In this document: piece after piece, positions 1-7,436 of the stretch | Position numbering within the stretch: position 1 is the stretch's first letter | How the letters are laid out: each line of letters begins with the position of its first letter | Assembly: GCA_036505275.1 (NCBI GenBank) | Contig: DASXTS010000082.1 | Location: 1-27,615, forward strand | Direction: 5' to 3' | Source: DASXTS01 sp036505275 | GTDB taxonomy: Bacteria; Actinomycetota; Actinomycetes; Mycobacteriales; Pseudonocardiaceae | DNA length: 27,615 bases | The notes under the pieces: generated by a model | Seen by the model: only the letters and a program-made list of their open reading frames with translations | Told to the model about the DNA's origin: nothing | Database searches by the model: none | Program-made: the position numbers and the translations under genes

Positions 1-48
1 AGCCACCGCATATCCCTCACAGACCCCAACGCGGTGGAACTAGCCTGA
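1..48 (+). CDS. C-terminal tail of a truncated ORF at the window edge, unknown (possibly VOC/glyoxalase)
   Basis: Reading frame 1 is open from the window edge to a TGA at 46-48 and encodes 15 residues ending DPNAVELA. A DPN-x-VEL tail resembles the last beta strand of many glyoxalase/VOC proteins (RDPDG-x-xxEL pattern). Fifteen residues are too few to assign a family, so this is only a suggestion. Confidence 0.2.
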   Translation, partial: SHRISLTDPNAVELA

Positions 49-810
49 CCGGCACTCACCGGGCCCCTCCATCGAAGCAATGCACGTGAACGAAGCAGCG
101 GCCCTTCCCTCACTGGCGGTTGTGTTGTCCGCACGGCTCGATCGGTACTACGACCGCCTCCGACTCCCTCCTGGCACCCGATCCACTTCCCGGCTCTACA
201 ACGGTTATAGGAGCAGGCTTGTCCACGCCACTCGCAGGACGCTTCGGCCGGGGAGGGCCTCTCCAGTTCCCGCCGTCACTGTCTCAACGTTCCGTGCCCT
301 CTTACGCCGGGGAGTCCTTCGCGGCTGCCCTTCCAGGATCTTCTCCGCTTCCATGGCCTTCACCGTGAACGGCCCGGCTCGGCTCTCCCTCAATGTCTAA
401 CGACGCGGCAGGCTTCGCTATCTGCTACGGACCGCTGATTTGCTTCCCCCACAGGGGCTTTCGACGCTGGGCTTCGACCTGACCCGTTTCCAGACCAAGC
501 CGCCAGCCTGCTACCGGGCCTCGTGGCAGCTACCCGCACCGGACTCACACCGGCAAGCGACGACGAGCTTCTGATCAAGTCATGACCGCTGGACGCTCAC
601 CTCCTGATCACTGGACGCACCGGCTGTCGTACTAGTGCCGCGGCCACCAGCGTTCGCCCTCCCGATGCGAGTGCGGGCCGGCCGGCTGCGTGTCCCTAAG
701 CGGCCCACTTAGGGACGCCGTGACACCGGTGGAGACGCTGCGACGAGAGCCTCTCAGCGGGCAATCAGCCGGCCCAGCAGTATGGACGAGGCCGCATCGT
801 TCGGAGTCGA
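49..810. other. Gene-poor tract, probable mobile-element debris
   Basis: No ORF here has convincing coding character. Overlapping open frames exist on both strands (for example 80-400 plus and 205-393 minus), all arginine/serine/proline rich, as expected from GC-rich noncoding DNA. The stretch from about 130 to 620 reminds me of a sequence recurring beside insertion sequences in unrelated genomes, where it is often mis-annotated as short hypothetical proteins. That is memory, not a search result, and I cannot name the element. The only clear structure is an inverted repeat at 690-718. Confidence 0.3.
690..718 (-). terminator. Stem-loop downstream of the SRPBCC gene
   Basis: GTCCCTAAG (692-700) pairs perfectly with CTTAGGGAC (708-716) across a 7-base loop. 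Two further pairs, one of them G-T, make an 11-bp stem. It lies about 95 bases past the stop of the minus-strand gene at 811. There is no obvious U-tract, so it could be a GC-type terminator or the palindromic end of a mobile element. Confidence 0.35.
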
Positions 811-1248
811 TCAGCTCGGCGTGCCGTAGACCTGTCGGAAGGTTCGCTTGATCGGCGCGCCGCCACTCAGCTGAAACACGGCGCCGAGGCACCGTCCCAG
901 GAGCGTCTTCGACCGCCGGTCGTAGTCGTTGAAGATGCGGCTGCCGTCGCCGTGCGGCTCGACGCGGAACTCGAACGTGCCGCCTGGCCTGAAGATTCTC
1001 CCGTCGGTGAGCACGCCGCGGACCACCGAGTCAGTCCACTCGTAGGTGACGCGCTCCCACACGTCCACGCCGGGGAGGGCGGTGCCTTCCGTCACGTCGG
1101 CGGTTCCGGGACCCAGTGCGTGCACCCGGTACAGGCGCGCTGTGAGGTTCGGCCAGATCTCCGGCCGGCGCTCCGAGAAGTCGACCATCGCGCCGATGAC
1201 CTTCGCGGGCGGATCCCGCACATCGAGCTGAAAGCTGAACTTGGGCAC
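811..1248 (-). CDS. SRPBCC-like (polyketide cyclase/dehydratase or START-type) protein
   Basis: This 145-residue protein begins VPKFSFQLDVRDPPAKVIGAM. I chose the GTG at 1248 because conserved-looking sequence starts there and a GGCGGTG ribosome-binding site lies just upstream. The open frame runs further up to 1443, but that part is arginine/serine-rich and out of character. Length, the opening beta strand, a helix after DPPAKVIGAMVDFSERRPEIWPN, and the alternating strands that follow suit the SRPBCC fold, which binds hydrophobic ligands in a deep cavity. A role cannot be inferred. Its upstream neighbours on the same strand are broken, so this may be the last intact gene of an eroded operon. 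Confidence 0.6.
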   Translation of the reverse strand: MPKFSFQLDVRDPPAKVIGAMVDFSERRPEIWPNLTARLYRVHALGPGTADVTEGTALPGVDVWERVTYEWTDSVVRGVLTDGRIFRPGGTFEFRVEPHGDGSRIFNDYDRRSKTLLGRCLGAVFQLSGGAPIKRTFRQVYGTPS

Positions 1249-1259
1249 GCGGGCACCGC

Positions 1260-1504
1260 CTAGTGCTGCGCGGCTTGGGGAGCCGACGACCGGACGAGTT
1301 CGCAAGATACTCCGGCGGCAAGCTTGCGCACCCCTTCGGAAGTGCTCCAGTTGCTGTGACCCTCTCGACGCCCCAGTCGAGGCGTTCGGCGACGGTGGCG
1401 GCCGCCAGCGGCTGGTTGCTGGCGTCGAAGTGGCGCACCGCATCGATCAGGACCGGCAGCTCCCGGCTGAACCACGTATCGAGCAGCAACTCGGGGTGTG
1501 TCAT
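1260..1504 (-). pseudogene. Degenerate gene with an intact N-terminus (winged-helix-like)
   Basis: An ATG at 1504 opens about 45 residues of good coding character (MTHPELLLDTWFSRELPVLI, then ...AATVAERLDWGVERVTAT). This looks like a recognition-helix segment of a small DNA-binding domain. After that point the frame turns into low-complexity arginine/proline sequence and runs antiparallel through the next gene. Other frames hold short plausible continuations (QLEHFRRGAQACRRS), suggesting one or more indels near 1360. I regard it as a pseudogene. The winged-helix idea is weak. Confidence 0.4.
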
Positions 1505-1566
1505 GGCAACGACGGTAAGAACGCCCCGCGATGCGGCCCGACCTCGGCACATTGACGCGCCGCACG

Positions 1567-1783
1567 GATCACCCATTGGGGCAACCCGCACCCGGTCGGC
1601 CGGCAGCGACCGCTGGTGCTTCCCCGGTCCCCACTCGTAGGTCGCGGTATAGGCCACCGACGCGCGCCACTCGCCGTTCGGCCACCGCACCCAGGCGTCC
1701 TGCTGGCCGGCGACCCACCGACCTTCGTCGTGCCGAACCTCAGCGGCGCGGGGCGAGTCGACGCAGCGGACGTCGGCGGTCAC
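1567..1783 (-). pseudogene. Remnant of a small protein, unknown
   Basis: The frame running down from a GTG at 1783 contains a tryptophan-rich block of clear coding character: HDEGRWVAGQQDAWVRWPNG, then a segment with EWRASVAYTATYEWGPGKHQ and ADRVRV. It resembles small actinobacterial proteins of about 60 residues with repeated W/G/R beta strands, but I cannot name the family. No ribosome-binding site is visible, and no stop separates it from the ATG at 1504 in the same frame. Both start and end are therefore uncertain and it is probably decayed. Confidence 0.35.
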
Positions 1784-1833
1784 AGAAGGTGGGACGTACT
1801 CGCGGTGACGGCGCTTCGTCAACATCCGCCCCG

Positions 1834-2101
1834 TCAGGCGCAGCCCAACTCTTCCAGGCGTCCCTGAGCCGCTTCCATGTAGCTGAGCGTCGCCTTGTGC
1901 TCGTCGGTCCTCGGCTCCGCCCGCTCGTTGTTCGTGGCGGCCGTGTCGAACTCCGTCCGTACCTCGCGGCAGTCCGCTCAGGCTGGCGATGCGTTTGTAG
2001 ACGGCGGGGCTGCCCGGCGCCCAAATTCGTCCGACGCCGCGCCTCACCACCGCATGCGGCAAGGACAAGGACCCGAGGGCGGCGATCAACAGGTAACGCA
2101 T
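1834..2101 (-). pseudogene. Broken lipoprotein gene with several frameshifts
   Basis: Pieces of one small lipoprotein lie in different minus-strand frames. An ATG at 2101 gives the signal peptide start MRYLLIAALGSL. The lipobox VLVLAACGGEA follows in a second frame. SPAVYKRIASL returns to the first frame. Then DCREVRTEFDTAATNNERAE and a tail ending MEAAQGRLEELGCA with TGA at 1834-1836 lie in a third frame. The last shift falls at the AGCGGACTGC stretch near 1978. The pattern YxRIxxLxDCxxLxxEFDxAxxN is one I recognise from short secreted actinobacterial proteins of unknown function. At least three indels make the gene non-functional unless the assembly is wrong here. Confidence 0.6.
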
Positions 2102-2148
2102 GGTGTCGCATCGTGCGCGGACAGCCCGGCGCTCAGCACATCGTCGCG

Positions 2149-2490
2149 ATGGCGCTGGGCGACCCAACGTCCGGTCCGCAGATCATCGACCTTTACCGGA
2201 ATGTCCAGGCGTGGGCAGACGCGACCATCGCGGATCTGCCCCTTGACGCGGCGGCGCACGTGCCGTGGTGGAACCCGCAGGACACCACATTGCACCGGTT
2301 GCTCGTCCACATGATCGCAGAAACGGCACGTCACGCCGGGCACATGGACATCCTGCGCGAAACTATCGACGGGCAGCGCGGCCTCCTCATGGCCGCCCCG
2401 AATCTGCCCGACGTCGATGAAGCCTGGTGGCGCGAGTACGTCGCCAAGCTTCGGGACATCGCGGAACGCTCGGACCGCCAGCACGCCTGA
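2149..2490 (+). pseudogene. C-terminal part of a DinB-superfamily (DUF664) protein
   Basis: From an ATG at 2149 the frame encodes 113 residues matching the C-terminal two thirds of DUF664/DinB proteins. Visible marks are the helix TLHRLLVHMIAETARHAGHM, which carries metal-ligand histidines of the four-helix bundle, then IDGQRGLL and the aspartate/tryptophan tail DVDEAWWREYVAKL. Family members are about 165 residues and have an N-terminal helix with another histidine ligand. Upstream of 2149 the frame is unrelated, so the start of the gene is missing. These enzymes are often thiol-dependent transferases (mycothiol type). This copy probably lost its metal site and is likely non-functional. Confidence 0.65.
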
Positions 2491-2997
2491 GGACCCGCCG
2501 TCCCACCAACCGGAGTAACCCGTTTCAGACCTACCTCGGACATCGCACCTGAACGACATCCTGGGCCTGCGCGCTCCCGCCACACCAGCCGGCCGCTGCG
2601 TCTGAACTGAAGCTCGCGCACCACCCTCGACACCTCCTTCAACCACGAGCCCTGCGGGCCGCCGGCAATAGCACGCCGCCTCCGGCGGGCCTCCGCTCCG
2701 GGATGGCCGTCAACGAGCACTAGAGGTGATGGCTGGACGGCGCGGGCCAGCGGGTTGGCGTGCACCAGGTCCAGCACGATCCGCCGAGGTTTGATGGTGC
2801 GCACCCGGCGGGTCGCCGGCGCTGAGCTGGTGGATCGCGCCTATGCCCAGGCCCTCCACGAGCGATATCTGTGGCACGAGTTCGGCGACGGCTGTCTACT
2901 GCTTCCACAACGGCGTTGAAGGGCGGCGTACGCACCCACAGGCCCCCAACCAGATAGAGCTTGCGGGAACAGCGGCTGATGGACCCAAATAACAGGC
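2491..2997. other. Gene-poor tract with one short unexplained ORF
   Basis: No full gene is visible. The frame from an ATG at 2794 to a TGA at 2917-2919 encodes 41 residues ending AYAQALHERYLWHEFGDGCL followed by LLPQRR. This looks more like a protein C-terminus than random sequence, so it may be the tail of a deleted gene. The minus strand has an open frame at 2331-2804 without recognisable features. The tract ends at the truncated DUF294 gene, so a deletion or rearrangement breakpoint probably lies near 2920-2998. Confidence 0.35.
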
Positions 2998-3996
2998 GTG
3001 GGGCTGCTGGACTGGGTCCGCGCCGCCGACGATGCCGAGCTGCTCGAGCGGTACGCCGGTCGGCTGGCCGACGCGGCCGGCGCCGAGCTCGACCGGGACG
3101 CGCTGGCCGCCGGCCGGGCGATCGCCACGGTCAACGACGCGCTGACCCGGCGGCTGATCGCCAAGGCCGAGTCGGAGCTCGGCCCGCCGCCCTGCCCGTA
3201 CGCCTGGCTCGCTCTGGGCTCGCAGGGCCGCCGGGAGCAGAGTCTGCTCACCGACCAGGACCACGCGCTTGCCTACGCGCCGGACGCCGCGGCCGCACCC
3301 CAGGTCGGCGAGTACTTCGCTGCGCTGGGCGACAGGGTCACGGAAGCCCTGCGCCGCGCCGGCTTCCCGTACTGTCCGGGCGGCTACATGGCAAAGAATT
3401 GGCACCGTTCGATGCTCGACTGGCAGGCCACCTTCCACGCCTGGATCGACCGTCCCAGTTCGCAGGGCGTCGTCGAGGCGGAGGTGTTTCTTGATTACCG
3501 CCGCGTCCATGGCGACCTGGGCCTGCGGCCGATCGACGGCATCGTCCGCAGCGCCGCGAACCGACCGCGGTTCCTCATCCTGATGGCTCGCGCCGCCGTC
3601 ACGTTTCGGCCACCGCTGCGGTTCGGTCGAATCCACGGCCGCGAGCTGGACCTGAAGACCGGCGGCCTGGCGCCGATCGTGCTGCTGGCCAGGCTGTACG
3701 TGCTGGCGGGCGGGACGGCTGCCACCCACACCCCGGATCGCCTCGAGGCTGCCGCCCACACCGGGCACGTCAGCGCGGAAGGCGCCGCACGCCTCACCAA
3801 GGCGTATCGGGTGCTCACCCACCTGCGGCTGCAGAGTCAGCTGCGCGAGGTCGCAGGCGGGCGGCCAGCCACCAACGTGGTGCGCCTGAACGAGCTCACC
3901 GGGCAACAGCGCAGCGAGCTGACCGAGGCACTGCACGCCGTACGGGAGCATCAGCAGGCCACCGAGCTGCGCTTCCACACCGAGACGGTCAGCTAG
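2998..3996 (+). CDS. DUF294 nucleotidyltransferase-like protein, N-terminally truncated
   Basis: The 332-residue product contains the DUF294 nucleotidyltransferase-like domain with the GlnD-type signature LALGSQGRREQSLLTDQDHA (about residues 72-91: G-S near the start, then D-x-D metal ligands), followed by a helical DUF294_C region to the end. Relatives usually carry a cyclic-nucleotide-binding domain and a CBS pair before this domain, giving 600 or more residues. Here there is only a short helical lead-in. The GTG start at 2998 has no good ribosome-binding site and abuts debris, so the sensory half was probably deleted. By analogy with GlnD the domain may modify or sense signalling proteins, but the substrate is unknown. 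Its TAG stop (3994-3996) coincides with a MITE insertion point. Before insertion it would have been only 9 bases from the next start, so it belonged to the downstream operon. Confidence 0.75.
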   Translation: MGLLDWVRAADDAELLERYAGRLADAAGAELDRDALAAGRAIATVNDALTRRLIAKAESELGPPPCPYAWLALGSQGRREQSLLTDQDHALAYAPDAAAAPQVGEYFAALGDRVTEALRRAGFPYCPGGYMAKNWHRSMLDWQATFHAWIDRPSSQGVVEAEVFLDYRRVHGDLGLRPIDGIVRSAANRPRFLILMARAAVTFRPPLRFGRIHGRELDLKTGGLAPIVLLARLYVLAGGTAATHTPDRLEAAAHTGHVSAEGAARLTKAYRVLTHLRLQSQLREVAGGRPATNVVRLNELTGQQRSELTEALHAVREHQQATELRFHTETVS

Positions 3997-4156
3997 TGTC
4001 GTGGAACCGAAGTCTTGTTACCCATGTCCGGCGCCCAGGCGGCGCCTCGCTGCGTTGTCGTCGTCGCCGATAGCGCTGCTATCGGCTCCTCCTCCGCCTT
4101 TCGTTGCATCCAGCTGGATCACCGAATCTGGGCAACGTACTTCGGTTACACGACAC
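3996..4156. mobile_element. 161-bp MITE-like element with IS630-type ends and TA duplication
   Basis: Terminal inverted repeats GTGTCGTGGAACCGAAGT (3996-4013) and ACTTCGGTTACACGACAC (4139-4156) match at 17 of 18 positions, with weaker similarity continuing about 15 bases inward. TA flanks both ends (3994-3995 and 4157-4158), and the reconstructed target is CTAG, the known preference of IS630/Tc1-type transposases. The interior has no ORF but carries a perfect hairpin (GCCGATAGC at 4066-4074, GCTATCGGC at 4078-4086) and a second GGCGCC palindrome pair. It lacks a transposase, so it would depend on a helper in trans. Confidence 0.8.
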
Positions 4157-4168
4157 TAGGAGCCCATC

Positions 4169-4363
4169 GTGGACGAGGAACGAGCGACGCCCCGCCTGGT
4201 GGCGGTCGCGGCGCTCGGCCTGCTGCTGTTCACCCCGCCGCTGCTCTCGCTGTTCGACCGCGACATCGAGGTGGCCGGCATACCGCTGCTGTGGGCGTAC
4301 CTGTTCCTCGCCTGGGCGCTGATCATCGGACTCGTCGCCGCAGTGGTCCGAAGGTCGAGCTGA
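4169..4363 (+). CDS. Small two-helix membrane protein coupled to the sensor kinase
   Basis: This 64-residue protein starts at GTG 4169 behind a TAGGAG ribosome-binding site. It has two hydrophobic helices (about residues 10-27 and 37-58, the second around PLLWAYLFLAWALIIGLVAA) and short polar ends. Its TGA overlaps the ATG of the kinase gene (TGATG at 4361-4365), so translation is coupled. Short proteins like this precede SLC5-type sensor kinases in actinobacteria, as I recall. I infer an accessory subunit for membrane assembly or stability of the transporter domain, perhaps analogous to DUF485 or DUF3311 next to other SLC5 symporters. The function is unproven. Confidence 0.7.
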   Translation: MDEERATPRLVAVAALGLLLFTPPLLSLFDRDIEVAGIPLLWAYLFLAWALIIGLVAAVVRRSS

Positions 4364-7071
4364 TGCAGCCCTGGGTCGTCGTCGTCGCATCCGCGGGCTA
4401 CCTGGGGCTGCTGTTCGCCGTCGCCTACTACGGCGACCGGCGCGCCGACACGGGCCGCAGCATCATCGACAACAGCACTGTCTACGCCCTGTCGCTCGCG
4501 GTGTACGCCACCTCGTGGACCTACTACGGCAGCGTGGGCCGCGCCGCCACGACCGGGGTGGGCTTCCTGCCCATATATCTGGGCCCGACGCTGATGCTGG
4601 CGCTGGGCTGGCTGGTGCTCCGGAAGATCATCCGGATCAGCCGGCGCAACCGCATCACCTCACTGGCGGACTTCCTGTCCGCCCGGTACGGCAAGAGCAC
4701 CGCGCTCGGCGGACTGGTCACCGTCATCGCAGTCATCGGGATCGTGCCGTACATCGCCCTGCAGCTGAAGGCGGTGTCCAACACCTTCGAGATCCTCGTC
4801 CGCTATCCGGTCATCGTGTCGACCACGGAGCTGAGCCAACCACCTCTTGTCCAGGACCATGCGCTGTACGTCGCCCTGCTGCTCGCCGCGTTCACCATCG
4901 TGTTCGGCACCCGGCACCTGGACGCCACCGAGCGCCACGAGGGCATGGTGGCCGCCATCGCGTTCGAGTCCGTGGTGAAACTGGTCGCGTTCCTCATGGT
5001 CGGCCTGTTCGTCACGTTCGGGCTGTTCGGCGGCCTAGGGGACCTGGTGACCCGGGCCGCGGCCGCCGACTTGCGGCACCTGTTCACCCTCGGCGACGAC
5101 ACTGGCGGCTACAGCAGCTGGCTGTGGCTCACGGTGCTGTCCATGCTGGCCATCCTGCTGCTCCCCCGGCAGTGGCAGATCGGGGTCGTCGAGAACGTCG
5201 ACGAGCGGCACCTGACCCGGGCGATGTGGCTGTTCCCCCTTTACCTGCTGGCCATCAACGCCTTCGTGCTGCCGGTCGCACTGGGCGGGCTGATCAGGTT
5301 CGGGTCCGGACCTGTCGACGCCGACACGTACGTGCTCGCCCTGCCCATGGCCGAAGGCCAGCGGGCCCTCGCCCTGCTGGTGTTCATCGGTGGGCTCAGC
5401 GCGGCCACCGGCATGATCATCGTGGAGACGATCGCGCTCAGCACAATGGTCTCCAACTCGTTGGTGCTGCCCTTCCTGCTGCGCCGGCATGCGGTGCGTG
5501 AGCGCGATCTGCCCCGGCTGGTCCTCGGCATCCGCCGGACGACCATCGTGGTCGTCCTGCTCCTCGGGTACGCCTACTTCCGGGTGGCCGGCGAGACGTC
5601 CGCGCTGGTGTCGATCGGCCTGGTGTCCTTCGCCGCGGTCGCGCAGTTCGCGCCGGCACTGCTCGGCGGGCTGTTCTGGAAGGGCGGAACCCGCGACGGT
5701 GCCCTGGTCGGGCTGGCTGCCGGGTTCGCGGTGTGGCTGTACACCCTGCTGCTTCCGTCGTTCGCCGAATCCGGCTGGCTGCCCGCATCGTTCCTGTTCG
5801 AGGGGCCGTTCGGCCTCGGTTTTCTCCGGCCTAGAGAGCTCTTCGGCCTGACCGGCATGGACCCCATCAGCCATGCCATGTTCTGGAGCATGCTGGTCAA
5901 CATCGGCGGCTACGTCGGCGTCTCCCTCGCCAGGCGGCCCCACCCGGCCGAGCCCGGGCAGGCCGCCCTGTTCGTCGACGTCAAGACCCGGCCGACCAGC
6001 GCCCGGCTGTGGCGCGGCCGAGCATCGATGGATGACCTCCGCCGGCTGCTCGAGCGGTTTCTGGGCCCGGCCGGCGCGGCGAACGCGCTGGACGCGTACG
6101 CCAGCAGACTCGGCTGGACCCAGCCGCCGGTCGAAGCGGACCCCGAGCTGGTCGACCACGTGGAGACGCTGCTCGCCGGTGCGGTCGGCACGGCGTCGGC
6201 GCGCGTGCTGGTGGGCTCGGTGGTGACCGAGGAGCGCCCCGGGATCGATGAGGTGATGGAGATCCTGGATGAGGCCTCCCAGGTCCGTGCCTACAGCCGG
6301 GAGCTGGAGGCCAAGTCGCGTGAGTTGGAGGCGGTGACCGCCGACCTGCGCGCCGCGAACGAGCGGCTGCGCGAGCTTGATCAGCTCAAGGACGACTTCG
6401 TCTCGACGGTCAGCCACGAGCTGCGCACGCCACTGACGTCGATCCGGGCGTTCTCCGAGATCCTGCTCGACAACCCCGACCTGTCGGTCGACGACCGCCA
6501 GCAGTTCCTACGGCAGGTCGTCGAGGAGACCGAACGGCTCACCCCGCTCATCAACCAGGTCCTCGACCTGTCCAAGCTGGAGTCCGGCCGGATGGAGTGG
6601 GAGATCGCCGCGGTCGACGTCGGGGACGTGGTCCGCGGCTCGGCCGAATCGGCCAGGCAGCTCTTCGCGCAGCGCGGCGCCACCCTTGACGTGCACGTGC
6701 CGCATGCCTTACCCCCGGTCCTGGCCGACCGCGACCGCCTGGTCCAAGTGGTGCTGAACCTGTTGTCCAACGCCGCCAAGTTCACCCGGACGACGGCTGC
6801 GGTGGACGTCAGCGTGCACGACGGCCAGATCCGCGTCGACGTGCGCGACGACGGGCCTGGCATCAACACGGCGGACCAGCAGATCATCTTCGAGAAGTTC
6901 CGGCAGGGCGAGGACGCCGGCGGCGACCGGCCGCAGGGCACCGGGTTGGGCCTGCCGATCAGCCGCCAGATCGTGGAGCATCTCGGCGGATCCCTGTGGG
7001 TGGAGAGCGATCCAGGTCGGGGGTCGACGTTCTCGTTTACGCTTCCGATGGCGAAAGAGGAGCGCTCATGA
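4363..7071 (+). CDS. SLC5-family transporter fused to a histidine kinase (CrbS-like sensor)
   Basis: The 902-residue protein starts at ATG 4363, overlapping the previous stop. An open frame extends back to 4015 but crosses the MITE. Residues about 1-540 form a sodium/solute symporter domain of 12-13 helices. Residues about 560-640 (DLRRLLERFLGPAGAANALD through a segment with ETLLAGAVGTASARVL) resemble the STAC linker of SLC5 sensor kinases. A short coiled coil (SRELEAKSRELEAVTADL) leads to the H-box SHELRTPL with phospho-acceptor His685, then an ATPase domain with an N-box (NLLSNAAKF), DDGPGI and GTGLGLPIS. CrbS and CbrA have this layout. CrbS senses acetate-like substrates and controls acetate use. 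I infer that this kinase senses or imports a short carboxylate and signals to the receiver encoded directly downstream (ATGA overlap). Confidence 0.9.
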   Translation: MQPWVVVVASAGYLGLLFAVAYYGDRRADTGRSIIDNSTVYALSLAVYATSWTYYGSVGRAATTGVGFLPIYLGPTLMLALGWLVLRKIIRISRRNRITSLADFLSARYGKSTALGGLVTVIAVIGIVPYIALQLKAVSNTFEILVRYPVIVSTTELSQPPLVQDHALYVALLLAAFTIVFGTRHLDATERHEGMVAAIAFESVVKLVAFLMVGLFVTFGLFGGLGDLVTRAAAADLRHLFTLGDDTGGYSSWLWLTVLSMLAILLLPRQWQIGVVENVDERHLTRAMWLFPLYLLAINAFVLPVALGGLIRFGSGPVDADTYVLALPMAEGQRALALLVFIGGLSAATGMIIVETIALSTMVSNSLVLPFLLRRHAVRERDLPRLVLGIRRTTIVVVLLLGYAYFRVAGETSALVSIGLVSFAAVAQFAPALLGGLFWKGGTRDGALVGLAAGFAVWLYTLLLPSFAESGWLPASFLFEGPFGLGFLRPRELFGLTGMDPISHAMFWSMLVNIGGYVGVSLARRPHPAEPGQAALFVDVKTRPTSARLWRGRASMDDLRRLLERFLGPAGAANALDAYASRLGWTQPPVEADPELVDHVETLLAGAVGTASARVLVGSVVTEERPGIDEVMEILDEASQVRAYSRELEAKSRELEAVTADLRAANERLRELDQLKDDFVSTVSHELRTPLTSIRAFSEILLDNPDLSVDDRQQFLRQVVEETERLTPLINQVLDLSKLESGRMEWEIAAVDVGDVVRGSAESARQLFAQRGATLDVHVPHALPPVLADRDRLVQVVLNLLSNAAKFTRTTAAVDVSVHDGQIRVDVRDDGPGINTADQQIIFEKFRQGEDAGGDRPQGTGLGLPISRQIVEHLGGSLWVESDPGRGSTFSFTLPMAKEERS

Positions 7072-7436
7072 CGCACAAGGTCCTCATCGTCGACGACGAA
7101 CCGAACATCGTGACGTCCCTGCAGTTCCTCATGACCCGCCGCGGTTACCTAACCCAGGTCGCCCGCGATGGCGAGGAGGCGCTGGCCGCCGTCGAGAGCT
7201 TCCGCCCGGACCTGCTGCTGCTCGACGTCAATATGCCGAAGGTGGACGGGTACGAGGTGGTGCAGCGGCTCCGGGACGCCGGATGGCGCGATCTGCGCAT
7301 AATCATGCTGACGGCGAAGGGACGGGAGACCGAGGTCGCGAAGGGAATGGCGCTCGGGGCCGACCTGTACGTGACCAAGCCGTTTTCCACCCGCGAGCTG
7401 GTGGACCAGGTGGCCGCCCTGCTGGGATCCCCGTGA
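7068..7436 (+). CDS. Receiver-only response regulator
   Basis: This 122-residue protein starts at ATG 7068, overlapping the kinase stop. It is a complete CheY-like receiver: acidic pair Asp9-Asp10, phospho-acceptor Asp53 (LLLLDVNMP), Thr82 (IMLTAKG) and Lys104 (YVTKPFS). There is no output domain; the CrbR partner of CrbS carries a LuxR-type DNA-binding domain. It must act by protein contact, for example on the neighbouring exonuclease-linked membrane protein or the DUF294 protein, or as a phosphorelay intermediate. Its TGA overlaps the GTG start of the next gene. Confidence 0.92.
   Translation: MTHKVLIVDDEPNIVTSLQFLMTRRGYLTQVARDGEEALAAVESFRPDLLLLDVNMPKVDGYEVVQRLRDAGWRDLRIIMLTAKGRETEVAKGMALGADLYVTKPFSTRELVDQVAALLGSP

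Noticed and set aside
632..645. CTAGTGCCGCGG resembling the outer end of the MITE at 3996
   Set aside because: Only about 10 of 12 bases match and no matching inverted partner was seen nearby, so chance is likely.
1031..2167. A 378-residue minus-strand open frame as a single gene
   Set aside because: It joins several unrelated remnants in one frame by chance and overlaps the SRPBCC gene in another frame; its composition changes abruptly.
4015..4362. Extended TTG start of the transporter-kinase
   Set aside because: The extension lies across the MITE and the coupled small ORF; the ATG at 4363 begins the first membrane helix.
5035..6417. 460-residue minus-strand open frame
   Set aside because: Antisense to the transporter-kinase gene; rich in Gly/Gln/Arg/His/Asp, typical of a shadow frame in GC-rich DNA.
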